Notes: a model not told the origin generated them from the sequence alone. Numbered from the stretch's first letter, positions 6,933-15,551 are shown. The stretch: DNA of 19,603 nt from Clostridium sp. CAG:411 (GCA_000437275.1 FR899719.1:1-19603), one strand, 5' to 3'. Program-made: numbers and translations.

Positions 6933-8393
6933 ATGAAAACAGTAAGAACAAGATTTGCACCAAGTCCTACAGGAAAAATGCATGTAGGAAATTTGAGAAC
7001 TGCGTTATATGCATATTTAGTTGCAAAACATGAAGGTGGAGATTTTATTTTAAGAATCGAAGATACAGATCAAGAGAGATTTGTAGAGGGTGCAATTGAG
7101 ATTATCAATCGTACTTTGCAGGAAACAGGGCTGATTCATGATGAAGGACCAGATAAAGATGGAGGAGTAGGTCCTTATGTGCAGAGTGAGAGACAAAAAC
7201 AGGGAATCTATTTACAGTATGCAAAGCAGCTTGTAGAAAAAGGTGAGGCATATTATTGCTTTTGTACAAAAGAAAGATTAGCCGGACTGTCAAGTAAAGT
7301 TGGTGATAATGCAGAAGGAAAAGAAATTGTACAATACGATAAGCATTGTTTGCATTTAACGAAGGAAGAAGTAGAAGAAAACCTTGCAAAAGGATTGCCA
7401 TATGTAATTCGCCAGAATAACCCAACAGAAGGGACTACTACATTCCATGATATTATTTATGGAGATATTACAGTAGATAATTCGGAATTGGATGATATGA
7501 TTTTGATTAAATCAGATGGATACCCAACTTACAATTTTGCAAATGTGGTGGATGATCATTTGATGGGAATTACACATGTTGTTCGTGGTAATGAATATTT
7601 ATCATCTTCTCCAAAATATAATCGCTTATATGAAGCATTTGGATGGGAGGTACCAGAATATATTCATTGTCCTCTTATTACAGATGAGACGCACAAAAAA
7701 TTAAGTAAAAGATGTGGACATTCTTCATTTGAAGATTTATTGGAGCAGGGATTTTTACGTGAAGCCATTGTAAACTTTGTTGCGTTATTAGGTTGGAGTC
7801 CAGAAGAGGATCGAGAGATTTTTTCACTGGAGGAATTGGTTCAAGCATTCGATTATCATCGTATTAACAAAGCACCTGCTGTATTTGATATGGTAAAATT
7901 AAAATGGATGAATGGCGAATATATGAAAGCTATGGACTTTGATACATTTTATGACATGGCATTGCCTTATATCAAGGCTGTCATCAAAAAGGACATGGAC
8001 TTTAAACGAATTGCAGAAATGGTAAAAACGCGTATCGAAGTATTTCCTGATATTGCAGGTCATATTGATTTCCTTCAGGAGATGCCAGAATATAGCGTAG
8101 ATATGTATACACATAAGAAAATGAAAACAAATCCAGAAAACTCGTTAGAGTTATTGAAAGAAGTATTACCAGTATTGGAACAACAGGAGGATTACTCCAA
8201 TGATGCATTGTTTGAACGTTTAAGTGCATTTGGAAAAGAAAAAGGATATAAGACTGGTTTTGTTATGTGGCCAATTAGAACAGCAGTTTCTGGTAAGCAA
8301 ATGACACCAGGAGGTGCTACAGAATTAATGGAACTATTAGGCAAAGAGGAAACGATAGTGCGAATTAAAGCAGCAATTGAAAAATTGTCTTAG
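6933..8393 (+). CDS. gltX: Glutamate--tRNA ligase
   Basis: Class I aminoacyl-tRNA synthetase that joins glutamate to its tRNA in the cytoplasm using ATP. The 486-residue length is normal. The HIGH-type motif is in FAPSPTGKMHVGN (HVGN 17-20), followed by RIEDTDQERF. The KMSKS-type loop is KLSKR (about 256-260). Zn-type residues CxC (Cys109, Cys111) and YDKHC (Cys139) occur in the insertion. The C-terminal half is the alpha-helical anticodon-binding domain. I chose ATG 6933 because GGAGG lies at 6923-6927; a GTG at 6897 would add 12 residues not seen in the family and has no ribosome binding site. Whether it also charges tRNA-Gln, as many Firmicute enzymes do, cannot be read here. Confidence 0.97.
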   Translation: MKTVRTRFAPSPTGKMHVGNLRTALYAYLVAKHEGGDFILRIEDTDQERFVEGAIEIINRTLQETGLIHDEGPDKDGGVGPYVQSERQKQGIYLQYAKQLVEKGEAYYCFCTKERLAGLSSKVGDNAEGKEIVQYDKHCLHLTKEEVEENLAKGLPYVIRQNNPTEGTTTFHDIIYGDITVDNSELDDMILIKSDGYPTYNFANVVDDHLMGITHVVRGNEYLSSSPKYNRLYEAFGWEVPEYIHCPLITDETHKKLSKRCGHSSFEDLLEQGFLREAIVNFVALLGWSPEEDREIFSLEELVQAFDYHRINKAPAVFDMVKLKWMNGEYMKAMDFDTFYDMALPYIKAVIKKDMDFKRIAEMVKTRIEVFPDIAGHIDFLQEMPEYSVDMYTHKKMKTNPENSLELLKEVLPVLEQQEDYSNDALFERLSAFGKEKGYKTGFVMWPIRTAVSGKQMTPGGATELMELLGKEETIVRIKAAIEKLS

Positions 8394-8402
8394 GATAAAA
8401 AG

Positions 8403-8435
8403 AAGGGTTTTGTTTGGTTGCAAAGCCCTTTTTTT
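8403..8435 (+). terminator. Intrinsic terminator after gltX
   Basis: AAGGGTTTTG (8403-8412) pairs with CAAAGCCCTT (8421-8430), with one T-G pair and an 8-nt loop. It is followed by TTTTT. Confidence 0.9.
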
Positions 8436-8497
8436 CATGCTATAGTTAGATATTGTAGTGCAAATAGGAAGAATACACAGTTTGGGATAGGAAAGAA

Positions 8498-10369
8498 ATG
8501 ATGTCGGAAATGAAAAGTATGCCAAAATTTAATAAAGCGCAAAAACAGGCGGTAGAACATAACAAAGGACCAATGATGGTATTGGCTGGGCCTGGGGCAG
8601 GAAAAACGCTGGTAATTACATATAGGACCAAGACTTTAATTGAAAAATATGGAGTGGAGCCTGGAAAAATTTTAGTTATTACTTTTACAAAGGCGGCTGC
8701 GGAAGAAATGAAAGTGCGTTTTCAAAATATTATGGATGGGAAGTATGTACCTGTTCGTTTTGGAACCTTTCATGCTGTATTTTTTTCTATTTTGAAACAT
8801 GCGTATCACTATACAGCATCCAATATTATTCGGGAAAGTGAGAAAAAAAGGATATTATTGGAAATTGTTGAAAATATGGAACTGGATATAGAGGACCTGA
8901 ATGAATTTATTCAGGATATGGAAAATGAAATTAGTCTGGTAAAGGGAGAAATGCTTTCCTTGGAGCATTATTTTCCGATGAATTGTGCAAAGGATATATT
9001 TCAAAAGGTATATACAAGATATAATCAGGCGTTACAAAGACGAAAATTGATTGATTTTGATGATATGCTTGTATATTGTTATGAATTATTAACCCAGCGT
9101 CCAGATATATTGAAAATGTGGCAACAGCAGTTTCAATATATCTTAATAGATGAGTTTCAGGATATTAATAAAGTACAGTATGATATTATTCGATTGTTGG
9201 CTCGTCCTAATAATAACTTGTTTATTGTAGGTGATGATGACCAGTCTATTTATCGTTTCAGAGGGGCAAAGCCGGAGATTATGCTTCAGTTTGAGGAAGT
9301 GTATCCATCGGCAAAGAAAGTCCTTTTAGATGTCAATTATCGTTCGACAGCCTGTATTGTAGAGACAGCCTCTATGGTGATTGCACATAATAAAACAAGA
9401 TTTCCGAAAAATATACGAACAGACAATGAACGGGGACAGGAAGTAGCAATACGTGAATTTGAGGATTTGAAACAGCAGAACGAAAAAATTATTGAAAAGG
9501 TGCGAGAGTATCAAAAGCAGGGGATGCCTTTATCGCAAATTGCAGTATTATTTCGAACGAATATGCAACCAAGGGCATTGATTGGAAAATTTATGGAATA
9601 TAATATTCCTTTCTGTGTCAGAGAACAGATCCCTAATATTTATGAACATTGGATAGCAAAAGATATAATCGCTTATATAAAATTGGCACAGGGAAAGCGA
9701 GATCGAAGCCTGTTTTTAAAAGTGGCAAATCGCCCGAAACGTTATTTGAGCCGTCAGATTTTTGATACGCAGGAGATTTCTTTTGAACGGTTACGTTTAT
9801 TTTTTGAGGATAAAAAGTGGATGCAGGAGCGATTAGAGCAGTTTGAGGATGACTTGTTAGCATTAAGTCATATGACTCCTTATGCAGCAATCAATTATAT
9901 ACGAAAAGCGATTGGGTATGATGAATTTTTAGAAGAATATGCACAGTTTCGTCATATAAAAGTGGAAGAACTTTATGAAATACTGGATGAATTATCAGAC
10001 CTTGCGAAACCTTTTCAAAACTATAAAGAATGGTTTGAAAATATGGAACAGTATGCATTAGAGTTGGAAAAGCAGGTAAAGAAAAAGAAAGATGTACAAC
10101 AGGAGGATGCAGTAGCATTTGTAACGATGCATGGCTCTAAGGGATTGGAATACGATATTGTGTTTATTGTAGATGTAAATGAAGGAATTATTCCACATCA
10201 AAAGGCTGTATTGGAGGAGGACATTGAAGAAGAAAGGCGAATGTTTTATGTTGCAATGACTAGAGCAAAGAAAGAGCTGTATATTTATTTTGCAAAGGAA
10301 CGTTTTAGTAAGGAATTTACTATGTCGCGATTTTTGGCAGAACTGTTGGATAATACGGATATAGACTGA
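8498..10369 (+). CDS. Short UvrD/PcrA-like superfamily 1A DNA helicase
   Basis: ATP-driven 3'-5' helicase-type protein of DNA repair or replication. All main motifs are present: Walker A GPGAGKT (31-37), Ia TFTKAAAEEM (62-71), II LIDEFQD (216-222), III GDDDQSIYRFRGA (245-257), IV VNYRS, V TMHGSKGLE (543-551) and VI EERRMFYVAMTRAKK (578-592). At 623 residues it is shorter than typical PcrA (over 700). It stops soon after motif VI and lacks the usual long C-terminal extension that binds RNA polymerase. It is probably a paralogue and not the main PcrA. The start is the first of two adjacent ATGs, after AGGAA at 8489-8493; the second ATG (8501) is equally possible. It has no close partner, as a terminator lies on each side. 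Confidence 0.92.
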   Translation: MMSEMKSMPKFNKAQKQAVEHNKGPMMVLAGPGAGKTLVITYRTKTLIEKYGVEPGKILVITFTKAAAEEMKVRFQNIMDGKYVPVRFGTFHAVFFSILKHAYHYTASNIIRESEKKRILLEIVENMELDIEDLNEFIQDMENEISLVKGEMLSLEHYFPMNCAKDIFQKVYTRYNQALQRRKLIDFDDMLVYCYELLTQRPDILKMWQQQFQYILIDEFQDINKVQYDIIRLLARPNNNLFIVGDDDQSIYRFRGAKPEIMLQFEEVYPSAKKVLLDVNYRSTACIVETASMVIAHNKTRFPKNIRTDNERGQEVAIREFEDLKQQNEKIIEKVREYQKQGMPLSQIAVLFRTNMQPRALIGKFMEYNIPFCVREQIPNIYEHWIAKDIIAYIKLAQGKRDRSLFLKVANRPKRYLSRQIFDTQEISFERLRLFFEDKKWMQERLEQFEDDLLALSHMTPYAAINYIRKAIGYDEFLEEYAQFRHIKVEELYEILDELSDLAKPFQNYKEWFENMEQYALELEKQVKKKKDVQQEDAVAFVTMHGSKGLEYDIVFIVDVNEGIIPHQKAVLEEDIEEERRMFYVAMTRAKKELYIYFAKERFSKEFTMSRFLAELLDNTDID

Positions 10370-10383
10370 AAAAGAATAAATTA

Positions 10384-10430
10384 AAAATCCCCGCCATGTC
10401 GGATATAGTATCTGATATGACGGGGATTTT
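10384..10430. terminator. Bidirectional terminator between convergent genes
   Basis: A 22-bp stem (10384-10405 with 10409-10430) with one C-A mismatch, two wobble pairs and a 3-nt loop. It starts with AAAA and ends with TTTT, so it can stop transcription from the helicase gene (plus) and the DUF1292 gene (minus). Confidence 0.9.
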
Positions 10431-10446
10431 GCTATGCAAGCAGTAA

Positions 10447-10782
10447 TTATTCTTCTTCTGCTTCTTCCTCTAATAAACTTTCAAATGCTGCCTGAACGAT
10501 TTGAATCTCGTCTTCATCTTCAATTGCTTCTAAGCTGATATCGTCATCTTCTAATTCTTCATAACGATATAATAAGATTTCGCTTTCAACTTCATCATTT
10601 TCTTCAACAGCATCTTCGATTCCTTCTGGAATAGAAAGTAATGCAATGTATTCTTGTTCTCCAAGTTCTTCAATTGTAAATATATCCATAACGATACATT
10701 CTTCTTCCGTACCATCATCGTATGTTAAAGTGACAGTCATTGCTTCATCATCATCATTCATAATATTCATTTCTTCACTCAT
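10447..10782 (-). CDS. DUF1292 family acidic protein (YrzB-like)
   Basis: A small cytoplasmic protein of 111 residues, extremely rich in Glu and Asp. The core matches DUF1292: MTVTLTYDDGTEEECIVMDIFTIEE, then QEYIALL and a later EILLYRYEE. In many Firmicutes such a protein sits beside the yrzL/ruvX genes; here it is instead downstream of an LCP gene. The biochemical role is unknown. The start has GAGGA 8 nt upstream (10791-10795 on the minus strand). It could be read from its own promoter in the 170-bp gap or by read-through from the LCP gene, because no clear terminator lies between them. Confidence 0.85.
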   Translation of the reverse strand: MSEEMNIMNDDDEAMTVTLTYDDGTEEECIVMDIFTIEELGEQEYIALLSIPEGIEDAVEENDEVESEILLYRYEELEDDDISLEAIEDEDEIQIVQAAFESLLEEEAEEE

Positions 10783-10822
10783 GCTATATGTCCTCGACTT
10801 TCTTAAAAAATGTGTATAGTTG

Positions 10823-10851
10823 TAAGGATAAAATACAAAACCTTATCCTTA
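10823..10851. promoter_or_regulatory. 9-bp palindrome upstream of the DUF1292 gene
   Basis: TAAGGATAA (10823-10831) and TTATCCTTA (10843-10851) form a perfect inverted repeat with 11 nt between arms. No T tract follows on either strand, so it does not look like a terminator. It abuts a weak minus-strand promoter candidate (-35 at 10880-10875, -10 at 10856-10851) and may be an operator or a 5' leader hairpin. Confidence 0.45.
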
Positions 10852-10880
10852 TACTATTAAAAATGTAACAGAAATCACAA
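10851..10880 (-). promoter_or_regulatory. Weak candidate promoter for the DUF1292 gene
   Basis: On the minus strand TTGTGA (10880-10875) and TAGTAT (10856-10851) are spaced 18 bp. Each matches the consensus at four of six bases. The -10 touches the palindrome at 10823-10851. Confidence 0.3.
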
Positions 10881-10951
10881 AAAAAAGCAAGCAAAATTAC
10901 TAAAAAATAGAATAAAAATTTGATTTGTTTGTCGAAAAGTAATAATTATAC

Positions 10952-11983
10952 TTAATACATGCCTTGGATTTCATTACTGCGATATTCTACTGTACTGGAT
11001 GGTGCGTAGTTACTGGTTTGAAATAGCTTCTCATGCCATTTGCTGACATTTGAGGAGAGAGTTACTGCGGTAACTACATCAGCACCATTGATTGTTGGAG
11101 TTTCTTTTTCAAAAGGAAATCCGTAGTTTTCCGTAATTTTATAGGAAAAAATTCCTGTAGAAAAAGTAAGAATATCTTTTGTGCTTAAACTTGTGTATAC
11201 CTGCGGTAAAATTTCACTCATGACATTATAAAGAGTAATTGGATTTGCCGCTTTTGCTTTTTTCACAATTTGCTCTAAGACTGTTCTTTGTCTTTGGGCT
11301 CTTGTAAAATCGCCACCAGCAGTATATCGTACACGACAATAACCAGTGGCTTGTACACCACTTAGGGTTTGCAATCCTGGTTTTTTGATTTTTTTTACGG
11401 TTGTACCATTGATTTTAGCAACATCTTTTGCATAGGCATTAACATAATGAAGTTCATCTTTTGTGATTTTAATATCTACTCCACCTAATGCATCGATTAC
11501 ATTACTTAAAGCACTGAAATTAACCGTGATAAAATCTTTTACGTTTAAATCAAAGTTTTTGTTGACGGTACTTAAAGCCAATTCAGGTCCACCATATGCA
11601 TAGGCATGATTCAATTTAGTGTATCCATGGTCTGCAATATATACAAAAGTATCGCGATAAATGGAAGAGAGCTGTACCTCTTTCGTTTTATTATTAATGC
11701 TTGCGAGAATGATACTATCTGTTCGTGTCTTTTTTGTTAGTTCATTGGCTCTGGAATCCACACCAAATAGAATGATATTGGTGTAGTTGCTTATATTTGG
11801 GTCATTATATTCATTTTCCTGAATTACGCTTTTATCCATTGAATAAGTTTGGATTTGACTGATTTTGTAAACAATAAATCCAATGGGAATAAGGATAAGC
11901 AGTATGAGTAATTCAACTGCATAAATCCAATACCGTTTTTTCATTTTATGTGTTTTGGGATGTTTCTTTTTCTTTGTTGCCAT
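10952..11983 (-). CDS. LytR-CpsA-Psr (LCP) family glycopolymer transferase
   Basis: A membrane protein of 343 residues that is expected to transfer undecaprenyl-linked glycopolymer (teichoic acid or capsule) onto peptidoglycan outside the membrane. A Lys-rich cytoplasmic start (1-18) precedes one membrane segment (about 19-40). The LCP domain spans about 68-240. Conserved residues of the lipid-phosphate site are visible: GVDSR (Asp76, Arg78), RTDS (Arg87, Asp89), YRD (Arg110, Asp111), KLNHAYAYGG, YCRVRY (Arg219) and GDFTRAQRQR (224-233). It begins 14 nt after the stop of the sugar transferase gene, with its AAGGGGG site directly after that stop, so the two are co-transcribed and probably translationally coupled. 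This supports a role in attaching the polymer that the upstream enzyme starts. The exact polymer is unknown. Confidence 0.92.
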   Translation of the reverse strand: MATKKKKHPKTHKMKKRYWIYAVELLILLILIPIGFIVYKISQIQTYSMDKSVIQENEYNDPNISNYTNIILFGVDSRANELTKKTRTDSIILASINNKTKEVQLSSIYRDTFVYIADHGYTKLNHAYAYGGPELALSTVNKNFDLNVKDFITVNFSALSNVIDALGGVDIKITKDELHYVNAYAKDVAKINGTTVKKIKKPGLQTLSGVQATGYCRVRYTAGGDFTRAQRQRTVLEQIVKKAKAANPITLYNVMSEILPQVYTSLSTKDILTFSTGIFSYKITENYGFPFEKETPTINGADVVTAVTLSSNVSKWHEKLFQTSNYAPSSTVEYRSNEIQGMY

Positions 11984-11997
11984 AGTAAAATTCCCCC

Positions 11998-13431
11998 TTA
12001 ATACGCATTTTTATTAATAAATCCTTTTACAAACGTCAAAATCAAAATTTTGAAATCCAGTCCTAAAGTCCAGTTTTCAATATAATATAAATCACAATCA
12101 ATGCGTCGTTTAATAGAAGTATCACCACGATAGCCATTTACCTGTGCCCAACCAGTAAGTCCTGGACGAACCTGATGTTTGATCATATATCTTGGAATGG
12201 TTTCCTTGAATTGCTCTACAAAGTATGGACGCTCTGGTCTAGGTCCAATCAGACTCATTTCCCCTTTCAAAACATTAAAGAGCTGTGGAAGCTCATCAAT
12301 ACTGGTTTTTCGGATAAAACGTCCAATTGGGGTTACGCGAGGATCATCTTTAACGGTCCAGGCCTTCTTTTCGGCGGCTTCTGTTTGTTCGCACATAGAA
12401 CGGAATTTATACATTTTAAACTTTTTATTGTGTAGCCCTACACGTTCCTGACAAAAAATCAATGGACCTGGTGAGGTTGCTTTTATGATAATCGAAATAA
12501 TAATCATTGGTATTGAAAAAATTAGTAAAGCAAAGGTCGCACCAAAAATGTCAATCGCTCTTTTAATACTTCGATTTACCCAATTGCTCAAAGGAACTTT
12601 TCTGATATTAATGACTGCAAGACCGTTTACATCTTCAATATAAGGTTTCGTTGGAATGATACGATTGTAATCTGGTAAGAATTTGGTATGCACACCAGAT
12701 TTTTCACAACTGCTTACAATATATTCCAAGTTTTGATAATCGTGTAATCCAAGTGTAATCGCAATTTCATCTAAACTTTCGTATTTTGCTAAAAGTGTAG
12801 TAAGTTGTTCTGTTTTACCGATAACAGGAATGTCTCGGTAGGTGTATCCGATTTCCTTATGGTCATCAATAATTCCGTGAATATGATAGCCCCAAGAACG
12901 ATTCGCTAACATTTCATCAATATAACGTTCGCATATATCACTGTATCCTACCAAGACAATGTGTTTTAAGTTCATTCCGTTTTTTCGGAAGTATTTTAAC
13001 ATAATGCGAAGTGTGATCCGAAAGAAAACAGACAACACAATATTTAAAATAAAGAAGTACAGAGTAAACCATCTGGAATATTGCACAGAAATCTTCTTAA
13101 AATAAAGAATTGCAATAAAGTACAGGATGGCAAAACAGTTTGCTTTGATAATGCTCCAGCACTCATATCGTTTGCTTGAAACCCGTCTTGGAGAATAGAG
13201 GTTGCAGGCGTTGTAAATGAGCAAATATCCTGGTACAATAAACCAAAGTGCAGAGGCATACCCATTAAATGGGAAAAAATAGCCGAATTTAGGTACTAAA
13301 AATCCCATCTTAATTAATGGGCTAAATTTGCTGAACTTTAAAAAATAAGATAGTGAAAATGCCAAAACGATAAGCAATGCATCAATTACTATAAGAAATC
13401 GGTTTAAAAGTTTCTGATTGTCTTTTATCAT
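11998..13431 (-). CDS. Polyprenyl-phosphate sugar phosphotransferase (WcaJ/WbaP/TuaA type)
   Basis: Integral membrane enzyme of 477 residues that should move a sugar-1-phosphate from a UDP-sugar to undecaprenyl phosphate, the first step of an exopolysaccharide or wall-polymer repeat unit. Four hydrophobic segments occupy the N-terminal part (about 11-30, 57-76, 97-115, 120-140). A Rossmann-like regulatory domain follows (about 155-280, VLVGYSD). The catalytic domain starts with a membrane hairpin (293-317). Its motifs are QERVG, YKFRSM (341-346), SIDELPQ with the Asp379-Glu380 dyad, SLIGPRPE (393-400), VRPGLTGWAQVNG (421-433) and the end DLYYIENW. The sugar cannot be read from the sequence. 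GGGGAGGAG just upstream fixes the start. It is the first gene of a two-gene operon with the LCP gene. Confidence 0.95.
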   Translation of the reverse strand: MIKDNQKLLNRFLIVIDALLIVLAFSLSYFLKFSKFSPLIKMGFLVPKFGYFFPFNGYASALWFIVPGYLLIYNACNLYSPRRVSSKRYECWSIIKANCFAILYFIAILYFKKISVQYSRWFTLYFFILNIVLSVFFRITLRIMLKYFRKNGMNLKHIVLVGYSDICERYIDEMLANRSWGYHIHGIIDDHKEIGYTYRDIPVIGKTEQLTTLLAKYESLDEIAITLGLHDYQNLEYIVSSCEKSGVHTKFLPDYNRIIPTKPYIEDVNGLAVINIRKVPLSNWVNRSIKRAIDIFGATFALLIFSIPMIIISIIIKATSPGPLIFCQERVGLHNKKFKMYKFRSMCEQTEAAEKKAWTVKDDPRVTPIGRFIRKTSIDELPQLFNVLKGEMSLIGPRPERPYFVEQFKETIPRYMIKHQVRPGLTGWAQVNGYRGDTSIKRRIDCDLYYIENWTLGLDFKILILTFVKGFINKNAY

Positions 13432-13473
13432 TGGTTTCTCCTCCCCTGAATTGTTTCAATTATTTATAGTGGC

Positions 13474-13486
13474 ACCTGCATGGCAG
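13474..13486 (-). promoter_or_regulatory. Small GC hairpin in the sugar transferase leader
   Basis: CCTGC and GCAGG pair around a 3-nt loop, in an otherwise AT-rich leader of about 85 nt. There is no T tract. It may only stabilise the leader; no known riboswitch was recognised. Confidence 0.3.
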
Positions 13487-13523
13487 GCATATCCGTTTAA
13501 TATAAGAAAGAAACACTCATATT

Positions 13524-13552
13524 ATAATACAGTATTGCCAATTTTTGTGCAA
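13524..13552 (-). promoter_or_regulatory. Promoter of the sugar transferase-LCP operon
   Basis: On the minus strand TTGCAC (13552-13547), a 17-bp spacer and TATTAT (13529-13524). A second -10 option, TATAAT, overlaps slightly downstream. The -35 sits in the octamer TTGCACAA, which also occurs at the -35 position before the AraC gene. Confidence 0.65.
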
Positions 13553-13726
13553 GTTAAAATGGAAAAAAGGATGCCATAATTTCTTTCATCTGAAAAGTTG
13601 ATAACAAAAGAAACGCATTCTCTTCACAAACTCAACACAAATTACTGCTATACTAGCAAATGTAATAAAGAAACACGGAAATTTATACAAGTTTTGCATA
13701 TAAAAATAGGTAAGACAATAGGGATG
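13553..13726 (+). other. Divergent intergenic region before htrA
   Basis: The gap 13432-13740 between the divergent sugar transferase and htrA genes contains the minus-strand promoter and hairpin listed separately, an extended -10 for htrA, and otherwise AT-rich sequence. No gene or RNA was recognised in it. Confidence 0.5.
13646..13654 (+). promoter_or_regulatory. Candidate extended -10 promoter for htrA
   Basis: TGC precedes TATACT (13649-13654). A partial -35 TTCACA at 13623-13628 is 20 bp away. The small palindrome GCTA-TAC-TAGC (13647-13657) overlaps the -10. The leader would be about 80 nt to the ATG. Confidence 0.45.
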
Positions 13727-13740
13727 AAAGGAGAATTATT

Positions 13741-15477
13741 ATGAGTGAAAAAAACGAATTTGATTTTGAAAAGGACCAGAATACAAATATAGATGTGACA
13801 GGGGGAACTGATATGGATACAAACGAAAATGAAAATAGTGTACAAGAAACAGTACAACAGACTGGAGAAAATGGTTTTGTTATGTCGGTTCAACCACAAC
13901 CTCAGAATGAGAAGCAGAACCAAAATAATAATCCAAACAATAACCAATATAATTTCTGGCAACAGCAGTCTGGTGGAATGGGACAGCAACAGTATGGATA
14001 TAACAATGCAAATTATTTTACAAATCAACAGCAACAACCAACACCTCCACAGAAGAAAAAGAAAGAATATAAACTACTAAAAAATGTTGGTAAAGCAGCT
14101 TTGGTTGGTATTGTAGCAGGCGTTGGATTTTGTGGAGTGGTACTTGGTTCCAACAAACTTGGTATTATAGACAAACAGAATAATACAGTTTTAACAAAAT
14201 CAAGTAATAATACGATTGAAGCAACGGTTGTATCGTCTGGAGGAGCAGTAAATGCACCAAATAATTTAACAGAAGTTGTAAATAAATGTATGCCTTCTAT
14301 TGTTTCCATCAACAGCACGATTACATCTACTTACAATTCTTACTTTGGTAGTTATAATCAGGATGAAACAGGCAGCGGTTCTGGAATTATTTTGAAAATA
14401 TCAGATGATGAAATTTTAATTGTGACCAATAATCATGTAATATCAGATGCGAAAAAAATTATGGTAGGTTTCAACGGAGCATCCGAAGATGATATGGTTC
14501 AGGCAACCGTAAAAGGAACGGATAGTACAAGAGATTTGGCTGTAGTTCTTGTTAAGACAAAAGATGTGCCTAAGAATATATTGAAAAATATTACAGCAGC
14601 AGAGATTGGAAGTTCAGATGATATGCAAGTTGGTCAAATGGCAATTGCGATTGGTAATGCATTAGGATATGGACAATCCATGACAGTGGGTTATATTAGT
14701 GCGAAGGACAGAACTGTTGCAGTAGATGAAGGTACAAATATGACGTTATTACAGACAGATGCAGCAATTAACCCTGGTAATAGTGGTGGAGCACTTTTAA
14801 ATTCAGATGGACAGGTAATCGGAATTAACTCAGCAAAATATGCAGACACTTCAGTAGAAGGTATGGGATTTGCGATTCCAATTTCGGATGCAATCTCAGT
14901 CATCAATGATTTGATGGATCGAGAAGTTTTGACAGATGATGAGAAGGGGTATTTGGGAATATCTGGTACTAATATTACAGAATCTGATCAACAGCAGATG
15001 CCAAATATACCAGTTGGAATTTATGTGCGTGAAGTCAGTGAAGATGGTGCTGCAAAGGATGCCGGAATTATGGTAGGAGATATTATTGTAGGAATTGGAG
15101 ATGAAGAGATTACTACAATTAAAGAATTATCAGAAAAAGTGAACTCTTATCGTGTTGGAACAAAGATTACTTTAAAGATAAAACGTAATGAAAATGGAAA
15201 ATATAAAGAAAAGAAGATCAAAGTTACACTAAAAGGAAAAGATACTTTGAAATCTATTAGTGGAAGCGATTCAAGTAGTAATAGTAGTCAAGATAATTCT
15301 TCCGACAGCAATAATAATAACGGAAGTAATGGTAATAATGGCAGCCAGGGCAATAATGGAAACAACGGAGATAATGGCAATAACGGAAACAGTGGAAACA
15401 ATGGTAGCCAGGGCAATTCAAGTGAAGATGACATGCAGAACTTTTATAATTACTTCTTTGGAGAAAGTGGAAATTAA
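13741..15477 (+). CDS. Membrane-anchored HtrA/DegP-like serine protease with PDZ domain
   Basis: Envelope quality-control protease of 578 residues that degrades misfolded exported proteins. Residues 1-105 are a long, presumably cytoplasmic, Asn/Gln-rich region. Lys105-108 precede one membrane segment (about 115-138). The trypsin-like domain (about 175-395) has the full triad: His232 in TNNHVIS, Asp265 in STRDLAVV and Ser348 in INPGNSGGAL. A single PDZ domain covers about 402-498 (YLGISG, DAGIMVGDIIVGIGDEEI). The tail (505-562) is low-complexity Ser/Asn/Gly and ends in a short aromatic segment (FYNYFF). AAAGGAG 7 nt upstream fixes the start. A terminator follows. The protease assignment is firm; the roles of both low-complexity ends are unknown. 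Confidence 0.94.
   Translation: MSEKNEFDFEKDQNTNIDVTGGTDMDTNENENSVQETVQQTGENGFVMSVQPQPQNEKQNQNNNPNNNQYNFWQQQSGGMGQQQYGYNNANYFTNQQQQPTPPQKKKKEYKLLKNVGKAALVGIVAGVGFCGVVLGSNKLGIIDKQNNTVLTKSSNNTIEATVVSSGGAVNAPNNLTEVVNKCMPSIVSINSTITSTYNSYFGSYNQDETGSGSGIILKISDDEILIVTNNHVISDAKKIMVGFNGASEDDMVQATVKGTDSTRDLAVVLVKTKDVPKNILKNITAAEIGSSDDMQVGQMAIAIGNALGYGQSMTVGYISAKDRTVAVDEGTNMTLLQTDAAINPGNSGGALLNSDGQVIGINSAKYADTSVEGMGFAIPISDAISVINDLMDREVLTDDEKGYLGISGTNITESDQQQMPNIPVGIYVREVSEDGAAKDAGIMVGDIIVGIGDEEITTIKELSEKVNSYRVGTKITLKIKRNENGKYKEKKIKVTLKGKDTLKSISGSDSSSNSSQDNSSDSNNNNGSNGNNGSQGNNGNNGDNGNNGNSGNNGSQGNSSEDDMQNFYNYFFGESGN
15303..15420 (+). repeat. Low-complexity coding repeat (NNG/NGS) in htrA
   Basis: Degenerate AAT-AAT-GGN-type triplet repeats encode an Asn-Asn-Gly/Ser-rich tail, including two copies of NGSQGN. 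The repeat is in frame, so length variation would be tolerated. Confidence 0.8.
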
Positions 15478-15509
15478 TTTTGCTGCATAAATAGAATAAG
15501 ATAGAGAAG

Positions 15510-15545
15510 AAAACTTTCTTTGCATAGCAGGGAAAGTTTTTCTTT
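15510..15545 (+). terminator. Intrinsic terminator after htrA
   Basis: A 14-bp stem (15510-15523 with 15527-15540, two T-G pairs) with a 3-nt loop. It is followed by a T-rich tail. Confidence 0.85.
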
Positions 15546-15551
15546 CTATAC

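Noticed and set aside
13432..13740. Riboswitch in the leader of the sugar transferase gene
   Set aside because: The leader is only about 85 nt, with one 5-bp hairpin and no recognisable conserved core of a known ligand class.
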